Shown here: positions 32,199-43,796 of the stretch, in pieces
Layout of the letters: each line of letters opens with the position of its first letter
Numbering within the stretch: the stretch's first letter is position 1
From: Dryocosmus kuriphilus
Taxonomy: Eukaryota > Arthropoda > Insecta > Hymenoptera > Cynipidae
DNA: 64,000 bases
NCBI GenBank assembly: GCA_038277395.1
Contig: CM076189.1
Coordinates: 212,824,011-212,888,010, forward strand
Direction of reading: 5' to 3'
Notes under the pieces: model-generated
Databases searched by the model: none
What the model was told of the DNA's origin: nothing
The model's input: the letters and a program-made list of their open reading frames with translations, nothing else
Made by a program: the position numbers and the translations under genes

Positions 32199-34322
32199 TG
32201 TGACGTGACTTTTTTAATTCTTGCGAATTAGGTCTCTCAGTCACGCACAAAGGATAAAAAAAATAATGCAAGACAAAGAAAATTAATTTGTAAAACCCTA
32301 AGAAAATTTAAAGATATTATTGGACGCCAGTCCCGTCATTAGGACAATCCAAAATAAAAAGAAATCTTAGCAGGTCATGACCAAACATTATAATTCTCGA
32401 AACGATATGATGATCACGATAATTACGATAAAGCGGAGAAATAGCGATATGATACGATAAATCGGTAACCAAAAAAAAAACAACATTTTACTCAGAGAAT
32501 TAGACCTCACTGGGTATTAATCCTTCTTAGGATAGATTTTAACAATAACTCAGGTTTTGGTCATAACCTGATAAGAACGGTAAGGCAATAAAAAAAATAC
32601 TAGGTAAAATAATTCAAAACGACAAAGTTAAAGAATATAGATAAACTACAAAACTTAGCTAGACGGTGATAGAGAGGGGGGGGGGGGGGGGGGGGGGGGG
32701 GGACGTCAACTAACAAAGCTCAATTAAAAATATTATAAATTAACATTTATTTAAACAGAGAAATAAATAAATATTACAACATTATAACTAGTCAAGATAT
32801 TAATAAAATAAAGAAAATAACTAATGATATTAAGATTGACAAAATAAAAAATATAAAGAGATTTAACAATTAAAATTAACAAAATAACTTGAGATTGAAC
32901 AACTAAGTTAACAAAAGAAGTTATATGATAAATAATAAAATTAACGATAAAGTTAACAGTTAAAATTCAACAATTAAATATAGTAAACTCATTAAAATGA
33001 TAAATAATTAAAATAATGAAATCATATCATTGACTTAAAAGATAAAATTTAAATATCTTAAAATTTGGGGAAGGATCTATAAAACATTATGGGGTCTATA
33101 TTTCAAAGACATAGTTATTAAAGAAAAAGAGGGCAAGAAGGGATCTTTAGTTTTAGGGAATTCAAAATAAATATACCATCTTAGGCACTACGGCTACGGC
33201 ACTCCGGATCGATATGGCAAACTTACAGGCTAAACATGGTCATCAAAATTGCAATAAAATAAAAATGTATATCAAAAGATAAAATGATCCAGCCAAGGAG
33301 TTTTCAGAAATAATTATGCTCGACAACGATATCAAAAAAAAGTTCGAAACACTTCACAGACTTCGAAAAGCGACCGATACTTTTAAATTACAGAACGATA
33401 ATCAACGAGAAAATGAGAGTTAACCTAATATGTCATTTTTCGGGGGAATAAATCAGAAGGGGGGGGGGGGGGAGTCCTGGCTGCTGCGCGTTAACCGTAG
33501 ACTTGTCTCTGACAAGGATAAGAGATAGAGACGACTGCTGAGGAATGTGGCCCATTGGTTTGCTCTGTCATCCTTCCTTCTCTTCAAGCGTTCTCGCCCT
33601 TCTTCACAGGTACCAAGCCTTTTCCGCAGAGGGGAAATCCTCTCCTCACTGTGCACCAGAGGGGAATCATTCGCAGCGTACGAATTAGGACTCGAATTAA
33701 GGCGGTTGAAGCGCTGAACCCAAATTGGAGAACGGAAGTCCTTGCTTCGAACGGCAGATGTAATTTGGAATTCCGACGTTCTCCATCATGAAAACAAAAA
33801 GGCAAACGAAGCCAGAAATGCTCTTTCTTCCATTTCAGGAATATAAAAGCCCATATAAATTTTACTAACTTACCCACCTATTGACTATAGGGGTAGTATA
33901 GTTATTTTTGAATCCTTCCTCACCGGAACTAGCCTAGGGTCTTGGAAGATCACCAAAAGAGAGATAACGAGAATCCTGAGGACAGCGGAAACCAGAAGAG
34001 AAACCGAATGAAGGTCACTAGACAGTAGAAGCCTCACCAGAAGGGAGGTGATGACAAACCCTAATCGACGACGCAATGAGATCTTGTTGCAGCCAATCTC
34101 CACTCTTAACCCTTGTAGATTAAGAGGCTCACGACTCGTTTACATATAAAAAAAGGGATACCAAAAAAAAGATACATATTAATAAAATAATCCTTAATTC
34201 TAAAAATTTACATGAGACGAGGAGTGCCGAATTTATTAAAAGTATCGGTCCCCATTAGAAAATGATTTAAGGGAGGATGACTTTATATTTTGTGATGGTA
34301 GAAAATCTACCACATCACAACA
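32199..34322 (-). repeat. E3 3' LTR, 2124 bp
   Basis: It begins TGTGACGTGAC and ends CATCACAACA on the plus strand, and matches 41705-43516. Relative to that copy it lacks ~75 bases after 33315 (a deletion between short 'taatt' repeats). It contains G runs of 27 (32676-32702) and 14 (33459-33472). The small open frames within it are not supported as genes. Confidence 0.92.
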
Positions 34323-35016
34323 CTCCCCAACTAATAAAGGACCGAACTAGGTCTCAAAAAAAAATCAAAGCTAAGAGCTTAAATCTTAGATGATTTGCCA
34401 AAATAAAATTCAATATAAACGATAACAAAAACACGCGATACAAATTCGGAATTCGGCTCTCCTTGACTCAATCAAAAAAATTAAATAAAGCCAACAAAAA
34501 ATTAAAGGAACCAGTCAGGATTCAAAAAAAAAAAGATAATAACAAAAAAAAATCAAAATCAAGATAACAACCAAAAAAAAAATCAAAATTAAGATAGTAA
34601 CAAAAAAAAAAGAGACGACAGAGAGTAGGAGGAAAGAAAAGAAAAGCTGAAATAAGAAAAATAATACAACTGAAAAGCAACTAAAAAAAATTAAGAAGGA
34701 GGGGAAGGAACAAATGATACGATTTAAACCGAAATAACAAAAATTGTAGAAAAGGGAGAAGGGATAAACGATACGATCTATATATAAAAATAAAAAATTG
34801 TAGGAAAGGGAGGAGGGACAAACGATACGAAAGACAAAAAAAAGAAGAATAAACTAAACGTGCCATTTAGATAAACGAAAAAGAAAGTAACCAAAAAGAA
34901 ACTTTGTACGGTCTTGTACAAAAAAAATAAAAAAGGAGGGAAATAACCAAAAAAAAAATTTAATGCGATCTTCGCTTTTAAACAAAAAAAAAATAAAAAT
35001 TAAGGGAATGGAGGGA
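34323..35016. other. E3 A-rich 3' untranslated region
   Basis: On the plus strand this is extremely A-rich with 'caaaaaaaaaatc' type runs (T-rich in element sense). No gene was found. A ~65-base motif (gggagaagggataaacgatacg type) repeats at about 34700, 34758 and 34812. Confidence 0.7.
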
Positions 35017-35727
35017 CTATTTTGGGGCAGATTTCTTTTGGGGGGAGGTAGGGAGGCAATAGGGACAACGGGTGATCGGGAATCCAGGTTCACCGCACCG
35101 ATAACAAAAAACGGTGCGGGGTTTGGGGCAATCATTAAACTCGTGCCCGGGTTGGTTGCAATGCCAACAACCGAATCGGGCCCTAGTCTGGAGGAACTTT
35201 AGAGTGGTGGGATCTACATCTCTCGGTGCTTTTATCCGAAGATCGAGGATGGAGGGGATCTTTGAGGTAGGAGAGGTAGAAGGGGAACTAGAAAGAGAAG
35301 GACCTGAGATGGTTGTGCGGGATCCTTCAGGTTGGGGTTCTGGGGTTGACGGAGAAGGAAGAGAGGTTTGGGTGGACGCATGCGAAATCAAGCGTCTTTT
35401 CACTGATGGCGTTTGTGTAGCCACCGTCTGTGTGTCTGACCGTCGCGAGGAAGGCGTCTGTGTCGCTCCGTCGCTTTGAGTACCCGGGTTCTGGATCCGG
35501 TAACCTTGTTGGCGGAACCTCTCCAAGAGTTCTTCGTCGGACGGAAACTCTCGGAGAACTGCGGTGGACCGGACCATTTTGCGCCGGGAATTGGCCAAAT
35601 AGGCCTCTCGCACTGCCGTGAATATACCAGGGTGGTCCAGCTTGAGTTGTTCAAGGACATCCTGGTATTCTGCCAGATAGTCTCCCATTTCGCTAGGGGG
35701 TCGGAGACAAATTAGCTGTAGGGTCAT
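35017..35727 (-). CDS. E3 ORF3: post-pol protein with two zinc knuckles (236 aa)
   Basis: It lies after integrase and overlaps its end by ~35 bases in another frame. The N-terminal half (residues 1-90) is helical, the middle (90-170) is Ser/Thr/Pro-rich, and the C-terminus has CWHCNQPGHEFNDC (about residue 187) followed by FCYRCGEPGFPITRCPYC. The same double-knuckle layout ends this element's own gag, with the same PRT-x-FC-x2-CG spacer. It is not an envelope: no signal peptide or membrane segment. A duplicated nucleocapsid-like accessory protein is my best reading; a late gag-derived RNA-binding factor is the inference. Confidence 0.65.
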   Translation of the reverse strand: MTLQLICLRPPSEMGDYLAEYQDVLEQLKLDHPGIFTAVREAYLANSRRKMVRSTAVLREFPSDEELLERFRQQGYRIQNPGTQSDGATQTPSSRRSDTQTVATQTPSVKRRLISHASTQTSLPSPSTPEPQPEGSRTTISGPSLSSSPSTSPTSKIPSILDLRIKAPRDVDPTTLKFLQTRARFGCWHCNQPGHEFNDCPKPRTVFCYRCGEPGFPITRCPYCLPTSPQKKSAPK

Positions 35728-36997
35728 TAGGGGGTATAAAGGGCTTGAGGTCCTGAATATGGATTTTGCCTACGAATTTGCCTTGAAGGTCAGCGAGTTC
35801 GTAGACAGTCGGGGAAAGAACTTTACTAATTCTATATGGGCCAACAAATCGGGGACACAATTTCGCGGAAATGTTTTTAATTTTAGATGAAGGGATTCGA
35901 GATCGGGACAGAACTAGATCTCCTTTATGGAATATAAGCTGCCTATGCCTAAGATTATAATATTTGGACTGCTTCGCAAAAGCTTCTTCCAAATTTTTAA
36001 TCACCCAGTCGCGCATCGATTGGATCTTTAGCATTCTTTCTTTCCAGGATTCGGGATCTCGACTTTCTAAATCAGGGTTGGCATCGACTCTCTTTTTAAG
36101 GGAATTTATGGGAAGGGGGTCTCTTCCAAAGTTTAAAAATGCGGGGGAGAACTTTAGGGAAGTATGGTGGGCTGAATTGTAAGCGAATCTAAACGCAGGG
36201 AGGTATTGGTCCCAGGTACTATGATCTTTTTCGATGAAAGAAACTATCATAGTTTTGAGGATTCGGTTTACCCTCTCTACAGGATTCGCTTGGGGGTGGT
36301 AAGGGAGTGTCGTGGTGTGGTAAATATTAAATTCTATGAAGTTGGCGAAGGATGTTGTTGACGAATTCAGTACCGTTATCTGTAAGGAGTACTTGCGGTG
36401 TTCCCCAGCGATTGATAATATTCTCGCGGAACGCGGCTTCTATTTTCTTTGCTGTGGCTACGCGCAAAGGTACTACTTCTATCCATTTAGTGAATACATC
36501 CTGAAATACAAGAATATACTGGAATCCTAATTTACTTCTCGGAAGGGGGCCCATGACGTCAGCAGCTACAACTATCCAGGGTTCCTCTATGACGCGATGT
36601 CCCATTAAGCCAGTGGGTACTAGCTGTTCTACTTTGCATGTTTGGCAAACTAAACAACTATTTATGTGTTTGCTCACATCTTTGTAATAACCGGGCCAAT
36701 AATATTTTTTTGAAACGCGTGCATATGTCTTTTCTGTGCCTAGATGGCCGGATTGGGGATCGTCGTGTGCTTCGGTCAGAACAATTTCTCTTTCTCCGTC
36801 GGTCGGTATTAGTTTCCAGTCGTTAAGGTCGTCAACAAAATCTGTTATGGAGGGATTGGGTTTGAAATGGTAAAGTCTGTTATCGTTAATTTTCCAGGTA
36901 GGGAATTTAGAAGGGAAATTGGAAACAGCAAGAAATCGTCTTGTGTACCAGGAAGGGGTTGGGTCTTTAATCGTTAGAATTTCCTCGGGGGTTTAGG
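35693..36997 (-). pseudogene. pol: E3 integrase
   Basis: The minus strand shows the zinc site (EAHDDPQSGHLG ... CLVCQTCK, about 36770-36650), the first Asp in VVAADVMGPLPRS, the second in LLTDNGTEFVNN, then a frameshift near 36330-36250 and the C-terminal part with YNSAHHTSLKFSPAFLNFG and a chromo/SH3-like region ending PFIPPNDP. The catalytic glutamate should fall near the frameshift (about 36290), where reading is uncertain. Confidence 0.85.
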
Positions 36998-38640
36998 ATT
37001 CGTACATGCGAGACAAAGCATCAGGGACATGGTGAGATGAGCCTTTTCTGTGTACAATATCGAAGTCGTACTCTAAGAGGGATAAGGACCATCTTTCTAA
37101 GCGACCAGTAGGGTTCTTCAAATTATGTAGCCATCGAAGGCTACTGTGATCAGTAATTACTGTAAACTTGTAGCCCTCTAAATATGGTCTATATTTTTGA
37201 ATAGATCATACTATCGCGAGACATTCCTTTTCTGTCGTAGATTACTGTCATTCAGCATCAGATAGAGTTCGACTCGCGTAGGAGATTACGCATTCTCTAT
37301 CATCTACGTTTTGAGTTAGAACGGCTCCTAGTCCGGTATTGCCTGCGTCTGTTTGTAGCACGAAAGGGATTTCAAAATTGGGATAGGTCAAAATGGGTGC
37401 TTGAGATAAGCAACGTTTGATCTCTTCGAAGGCAGACTGGTGATTCTCCTCCCAGATCCAACGTTGCTTTTTCTTAAGCAGCATTGTTAAGGGACTAGCT
37501 AGAGTGGCATAATTTTGGATAAACCTACGATACCAACTAGATAGTCCAAGAAATCGGCGGAGTGATTTTACGTTAATAGGGGCAGGGTACTTTAAAACGG
37601 GATCTGTTTTGTCGGGATCTGTCTGTAAACCGTTATCGTTAACTAAGAAGCCTAAATATTGCACTTGGGGACAACAGAATTCGCTTTTATCCTGGTTGAT
37701 TTCTAAACCGGCACCCTTTATTTTAGTCAGTATTTTTGAAAGCCATTCGAGGTGTTCTTCGAATGTCTTTGTGACTATAATAATGTCATCTAGATATACA
37801 AAAGCGTGTGGTTCCATCTCCGGACCTATTAACCTATCTAATAGTCGTTGAAAAGTCGCGGGGGCATTCGTAAGACCGAAGGGCATTCTTTTGAATTGAA
37901 ATAATCCGCGTCCTGGTACTGTGAATGCCGTTTTATCGCGACTATTTTCATCAAGGGGAATTTGATGAAAACCTTTAAATAGATCGATTTTCGAGATGTA
38001 GGTCGCGCTTCTCAGTTTATCTAAAATACCTGTTATTTGGGGTAAAGGGTAAGCATCTTTCTTAGTAACCGCGTTGAGCTTGCGAAAGTCAAGGCAAAAG
38101 CGATATATACCTTCTGGTTTCTTTGCCATAACTATGGGAGAAGACCAACTACTATTCGAGGGCTCTACGATGTCATTAGCTAACATGCTGTCAAGTTCTG
38201 CGACTATTGCTTCCATGACTTTAGGGGATGTTAAATAATATCGTTGTTTCATGGGTGGATGGCTTCCAACATCTATTACATGTGTTGTTAAATCAGTAAG
38301 GCCAGGTTTTCCTAATGGTTCAGGTAGCTCTCGTTTCAAAAATCTTTTTAATTCTATAGCTTCTTTCATTGTAGGTTCTCTGAGACCACAACAATTTTCA
38401 AGAGATCCTATTTCAAATTCAAAAGAATAACTTTTATTTGGATTATTTTTGATGTTCCATTTCCTTTCGTCAAAGTCTACTTTAATTTTAAAATTTTTAA
38501 AAAGTCTAAACCAATTGCAAAAGCAACAGGCAAAGATTTTAGTACTCTAAAACTTATAGACTTTCTTTGACCTTCAAGTGTAATGGTTGCTATTATTTCT
38601 TGGGAAACTAATTCAATTTGACTATTAGCTACCTGAACTT
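36998..38640 (-). pseudogene. pol: E3 reverse transcriptase and RNase H
   Basis: The RT is long and open (38369-37248): YRFCLDFRKLNAVTKKDAYP, IDLFKGFHQIPL, FVYLDDIIIVTKTF (the YLDD active site), and FLGLSSWYRRFI in the connection. RNase H starts at LQTDAGNTGLGAVL. Stops TGA and TAA follow SDAE (about 37247-37240), another TGA lies near 37207, and ITDHSSLRWLHNLKN with DALSRMYES is readable down to a TAG at 36995. The enzyme core is intact but the polyprotein is interrupted. Confidence 0.9.
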
Positions 38641-39197
38641 GACGTTTTTTTGTAAATTGTTTTTAAATTTAAATCTTTAATAAAATGTAAGCCATCTAAA
38701 CCCATGAAAGAACGAGATGCGCCACTGTCTACTAAAGCTTTAATTGGTTTTCCAAGTATTTCGAAAGTTAGGTACATTAGGGGTTGGGGGCCAGATATTG
38801 ATGAAAGGGGGTAAGACATTTCCGATAAATTAAAAATAGGAATTGGGGTTGTTAAATTAGAATCCTTAATGGTTTCAGAGAAATCTAAATTAGGGTTAAT
38901 TTGGGATAAATCTATTAAATGGGGTTTATTTGAAGGTTGAGAAAATTTAGGATCGGGATTAGAAATTTTATTATTCGTTATAGGGATCGGATTATCAATA
39001 TTATTTATTGAATGTTGATATACCGGTGAAATATCGACAGTTCCTGTTCTTAAATCTTTATTTGCAGAAATGAGTTTATTTTGTAATTTTAGTTCATCGA
39101 GAAAAGGATTATTAGGGTTTATTGAGGGGAATTGAGAGTCTTTAGTTTTAATTAATATTAATGGGGATTCAATGATTAAAAACATTTCGCTTTCCAA
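38625..39197 (-). CDS. pol: E3 aspartic protease region
   Basis: A long Asn/Pro/Ser/Ile-rich leader (residues 1-130) precedes ILGKPIKALVDSGASRSFMG, containing the D-S-G-A active site of retroelement proteases. It matures Gag-Pol. It sits between gag and RT in the expected order. The junction to RT is frameshifted at about 38640-38400. Confidence 0.7.
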   Translation of the reverse strand: MESEMFLIIESPLILIKTKDSQFPSINPNNPFLDELKLQNKLISANKDLRTGTVDISPVYQHSINNIDNPIPITNNKISNPDPKFSQPSNKPHLIDLSQINPNLDFSETIKDSNLTTPIPIFNLSEMSYPLSSISGPQPLMYLTFEILGKPIKALVDSGASRSFMGLDGLHFIKDLNLKTIYKKTSSSGS

Positions 39198-39429
39198 AAT
39201 AAAAAATCTATTTTGAAATATAAAAATAGTAAAGTTTTGATCTTTAGGAATAAAAGCTCCATCAGAACCAGAAAATTCAATATCATTATTCGAATATTCT
39301 ATTTCGAAAAATTTTATTATTTTAGAAGGTGGAGTGTTCTGTTTATGGACTTTTATTTTTCTGGGGGAGGGTCGTTAGAATCATTAGGAGGTGTATTCGC
39401 CCTACAATACACCTCGGGTATTAATTTCC

Positions 39430-41361
39430 CGAACATCTGGGACAGGTTGACTTCACGAAGTCTTTTCTTCCACATCCAAAACAGAATTTTGTTCTGGGTT
39501 GCTTGCATTCTATGAATTTGTGCCCAGTTTCGGAACAGTTCTAACAGGCGGGGGTGGAACTGTCTCTTTTCGGGGTGGCATTGGCTTTTGTTGTTGTTGT
39601 GGGAGTATTGGGGGTCTTGGGGGAAAAATTTTTAGGTTTAGCCCCTGATTTATTTTTTTCCGCCGATAGATACATTTGATCTATCGGTCCTTCCAAATCA
39701 AAGGCTTCACCTTGTTCAACCTCTCCTTGTTCTTCAAGAAGGTTGAATTTTTCTTGTCGCGTGTCCTGTCGCTTTTTATTAAATTTAGGATCTTTATATG
39801 CGAGGTCCGGAAGTAGAGACTTTTCAGGGAGGGGGGGGGGGGGGGGGGGTCTAAAATTCTTAGCTACTCGGTAGCTCTTCTGTGCTATATTCGCTAGGAA
39901 TTCCAAATGCGCGTAATCTTCAATATCATTCCTATGAATAGACAAGTGAAGCCTAGGTAAAAGATTGCGGTGAGCGTAGGTAATTTCTTCTAATTCCGAC
40001 ATTGGGGGAATTAACTTATCAAACATTGTTCGCATACATGTTAGATAATCGGAGACAGATTCTTTGTCTCCTTGAGTCCTTTGATGTTTTTCCTGTCGGA
40101 GTTCAAATTGGAAATCTGAATCTCCAAACCTAACTCTAAAAGCATGCGCGAATTCATTAAAACTCCTCCACAAATGCCTGGAACCTCGATACCAATTGAG
40201 AGCAATACCTTTTAAAAAAAAAGGAATCACCCTCAACAAGTCGGTTTCAGAAATGGGTATCAGTTCGCGACCATCTTCTATCCGCATTAGAAATGCATCG
40301 GGATCTTCATTGCGAGTACCTGAAAATTTAATTCCCCACTTGCGCATTATTTCGCAAGTGCGGGCCGGATTGGAAGGGGGTACGCTACCGTCTTCGTAGC
40401 GTGAGCGAGAGCGAGAGGGATGGTGAGAGAGAAAAGGTTCCTCGTATGGGTCATCATAGTTGACAGGCGGGCGACGAGAGGGGAAGGGGTCTTTATAATT
40501 CGCTTGAGAGCGATATGAATGTTCGAAGGCAACGCGTGAACGCTGTGAGGGAAACGCATCGTCGTAAGCAGCGTGCGAACGACGAGAGTAGGGATCCACG
40601 GGTTCAACGCGTGAGCGATGTAAGGGGTTCTGGCCTTCAGGTGGGTTATATGAACGGCGGGGGGGGGGGGGGGGGGGGGGGGGTTACATAGTTTCCGGGG
40701 GCACGTACGTACGGCGAGAGTGATAAGCACTATCGCTGGGTACATGCGAGTGAGGCAGGTACATGGTACTGCGGGCGTTAGGGTGGGTGTCAAAGCAGTC
40801 GAGGTTGGGTTCATTACGAGAATCGGAATCATGATTCAAGTTACGTTGCGAATCAACGTATTTATTTCCTCGACTTTCCGGACGAGGCCTATTACCACAA
40901 CTTGGTAATTGTACTTCCTCTTCGTAAATGTTTTGATGACTCATATCGCGATGTTTATTTTCGCGATCTATAGAGGCCAATTCGTATCTCTTACGAAGGT
41001 CCTCTATCTCTTCAAAATACGAAAAGGATATACTCGTTTGTGTAGACATATCCACAGTGAATTATATATTTAAATTGGGGGGTTCATTATTTAAATTTAA
41101 GAGGACATGATCGTCATTATTTTTCGAGGGACCTGAGTGGTTAGAAATAGTTTCTTCTATTTCTTCCAGATCTTCTCGACGGAGGGTACGGGAGGGTTGA
41201 AAGGGGTTTTTCTCTAAGCGAATTACTTCTAGCAGTTTCTGCCGAAGCGTTTCAAAATTTCCTTGGGTAGGAAGGTTTCTTTTTTTCAATTCGGAAATGA
41301 GACCTTCCTTGTTCAATTCATACACCCAGGAAGTAGGTTGTCTCTTTTCGGATTCGCTCAT
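39430..41361 (-). pseudogene. gag: E3 gag, split by a poly-G tract and a stop
   Basis: Three pieces. (1) 41361-41062 has a SAP-like helix pair, LNKEGLISELKKRNLP, followed by an acidic stretch. (2) 41055-40684 is a helical/charged linker ending at a 25-base G run (40659-40683). (3) 40599-39541 has Tyr/Arg/Ser-rich repeats (SRRSHAAYDD, SQRSRVAFEHS) and then a capsid core with WGIKFSGTRNEDPDAFL and LKGIALNWYRG. The frame meets a TAG exactly inside the first zinc knuckle (39538-39540; Cys-stop-Asn-Cys where Trp is expected), after which SETGHKFIEC and FCFGCGRKDFVKSTCPRC finish the nucleocapsid. A second G run (39831-39849) falls in a proline-rich linker. Confidence 0.8.
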
Positions 41362-41704
41362 GTTTAATAATATTATTTAGCAAGTATTAGATAATATTAC
41401 TTATTTTCAGTACGAGAATAATTACAAGATAAATAGAAATATCGAGAGAGAGAGATAAGAGATAGCAAGAGTCATCGTAATAATATACAATAGAGTACAA
41501 ACAAACAAGAGTATGTAAATGATTCAGTAATCCAGAGTGCCAGCCTTGCCATTGTATTCGGTATTTACTACCAGCTCTAAATTTAGATAGGGACTATAAA
41601 GGGGACGTTGAAATTTTATTTTAAGTAAAATTTCCAAGGTATTCTATTGAGCTTTGTCAGTTTAGAGACCATTTAAAATTTTCCCCCCACGTTGGGCGCC
41701 AATT
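41362..41704 (-). other. E3 leader and primer-binding site
   Basis: This is untranslated sequence between the 5' LTR and gag. The primer-binding site lies at 41685-41702 on the minus strand. Confidence 0.75.
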
Positions 41705-43516
41705 TGTGACGTGACTTTTTAAATTCTTGCGAATTAGGTCTCTCAGTCACGCACAAAGGATAAAAAAAATAATGCAAGACAAAGAGAATTAATTTGCAAA
41801 ACCCGAAGAAAATTTTAAGATATTATTGGACGCCAGTCCCGTCATTAGGACAATCCAAAATAAAAAGAAATCTTAACAGGTCATGACCAAACATTATAAT
41901 TCTCGAAACGATATGATGATCACGATAATTACGATAAAGCGGAGAAATAGCGATATTATACGATAAATCGGTAACCAAAAAAAAAAAAACAACATTTTAC
42001 TCAGAGAATTAGACCTCACTGGGTATTAATCCTTCTTAGGATAGATTTTAACAATAACTCAGGTTTTGGTCATAACCTGATAAGAACGGTAAGGCAATAA
42101 AAAAAAATACTACGTAAACTAATTCAAAACGACAAAGTTAAAGAAAATAGATAAACTACAAAACTTAGCTAGACGGCGACAGAGAGAGGGGGGGGGGGGG
42201 GGGGCGTCAACTAACAAAGCTCAATTTAAAATATTATAAATTAACATTTATTTAAACAGAGAAATAAATAAATATTACAAAATTATAACTAGTCAAGATA
42301 TTAATAAAATAAAGAAAATAACTAATGATATTAAGATTGACAAAATAACAAAATAAAGAGATTTAACAATTAAAATTAACAAAATAACTTAAGATTGAAC
42401 AACTAAGTTAACAAAACAAGTTATATGATAAATAATAAAATTAACGATAAATTTAACAGTTAAAATTCAACAATTAAATATAGTAAACTCATTAAAATGA
42501 TAAATAATTAAAATAATGAAATCATATCATTGACTTAAAAGATAAAATTTAAATATCTTAAAATTTGGGGAAGGATCTATAAAACATTATGGGGTCTATA
42601 TTCCAAAGACATAGTTATTAAAGAAAAAGGGGGCAAGAAGGGATCTTTAGTTTTAGGGAATTCAAAGTAAATATACCATCTTAGGCACTACGGCTACGGC
42701 ACTCCGGATCGATACGGCAAACTTACAGGCTAAACATGGTCATCAAAATTGCAATAAAATAAAAATGTATATCAAAAGAGAAAATGATCCAGCCAAGGAG
42801 TTTTCAGAAGTAATTAATTAGATATATTATAAGAAGCTTGGCTGAATCATTAAGAGAAAAACTCTAACCTCGATGATAGTAGAACTGCGATGCTCGACAA
42901 CGATATCAGAAAAAAGTTCGAAACACTTCGCAGACTTCGAAAAGCGACCGATACTTTTAATTTACAGAACGATAATCAACGAGAAAATGAGAGTTAACCT
43001 AATATGTCATTTTTCGGGGGAATAAATCAGAAGAGGGAGGGGGAGGCGGGGAATCCTGGCTGCGCGTTAACCGTAGACTTGTCTCTGACAAGGATAAGAG
43101 ATAGAGACGACTGCTGAGGAATGTGGCCCATTTGTTTGCTCTGTCATCCTTCCTTCTCTTCAAGCGTTCTCGCCCTTCTTCACAGGTACCAAGCCTTTTC
43201 CGCAGAGGGGAAATCCTCTCCTCACTGTGCATCAGAGGGGAATCATTCGCAGCGTACGAATTAGGACTTGAATTAAGGCGTTTGAAGCGCTGAACCCAAA
43301 TTGGAGAACGGAAGTCCTCGCTTCGAACGGCAGATGTAATTTGGAATTCCGACGTTCTCCATCATGAAAACAAAAAGGCAAACAAGGCCAGAAATGCTCT
43401 TTCTTCCATTTCAGGAATATAAAAGCCCATATAAATTTTACTAACTTACCCACCTATTGACTATAGGGGTAGTATAGTTATTTTTGAATCCTTCCTCACC
43501 GGAACTAGCCTAGGGT
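41705..43516 (-). repeat. E3 5' LTR, truncated at outer end (1812 bp)
   Basis: It matches 32199-33940. It ends at 43516 ('agcctagggt') where the other LTR continues for another ~380 bases. A G run of 17 lies at 42188-42204. Beyond the junction lies minus-strand Polinton integrase. Confidence 0.92.
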
Positions 43517-43796
43517 TTTTTGGTATACGACCCTGCACTAATACCGATTTCATTGCTGAAGTAACATCTGGCCTACTCTTGCTTTTGACAGGGACAGCCC
43601 AAGCGTATTTGGAGAAAATATCTATCACGGTAAGTAAATACTTGTAACCATTATTCTCGTGGGCATAGGGTAGCATTTCGACCAAATCTGCCTGCCAAGT
43701 CTCATCTTTACTGCGAATTTGCACGCGACGACGTGGATAATTCTTTCTAGCAGGCTTATGCAGTTCCGTGACTACTGCCAATTTCTCCTTGTCCAT
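43517..43796 (-). pseudogene. Polinton integrase (F54H12.3-like), truncated (copy B)
   Basis: It starts MDKEKLAVVTELHKPARKNY, overlapping the fibre-like gene by 41 bases. The first catalytic Asp lies in WQADLVEMLPYAHENNGY, followed by YLLTVIDIFSKYAWAVPVK. It ends at LVQGRIPKN, just before the second Asp, where E3 LTR sequence begins. The remaining open frame to 43461 is translated LTR and not integrase. It is catalytically dead, and broken within ~10 residues of the break in copy A. Confidence 0.85.

Larger units (their letters stand above)
32199..43516 (-). mobile_element. Ty3/Gypsy LTR retrotransposon E3, long LTRs, 5' LTR truncated
   Basis: In minus orientation the element runs from a truncated 5' LTR (43516-41705) through gag and pol to a full 3' LTR (34322-32199). 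Adjacent to the 5' LTR is 'tggcgcccaacgtggggg', a primer-binding site of the classic TGGCGCCCAACGTGGGG type. A polypurine tract (ttggggag) abuts the 3' LTR at 34323. The 5' LTR lacks about 380 bases at its outer end, where Polinton copy B begins. Confidence 0.93.

Noticed and set aside
33453..33877. Open frames within E3 LTRs (also 42999-43453)
   Set aside because: They appear in both LTR copies as expected for any repeat, overlap each other on both strands, and show no domain.
43461..43516. C-terminal extension of copy B integrase (PRLVPVRKDSKITILPL)
   Set aside because: These residues are translated E3 LTR sequence, also present at 33885-33940.
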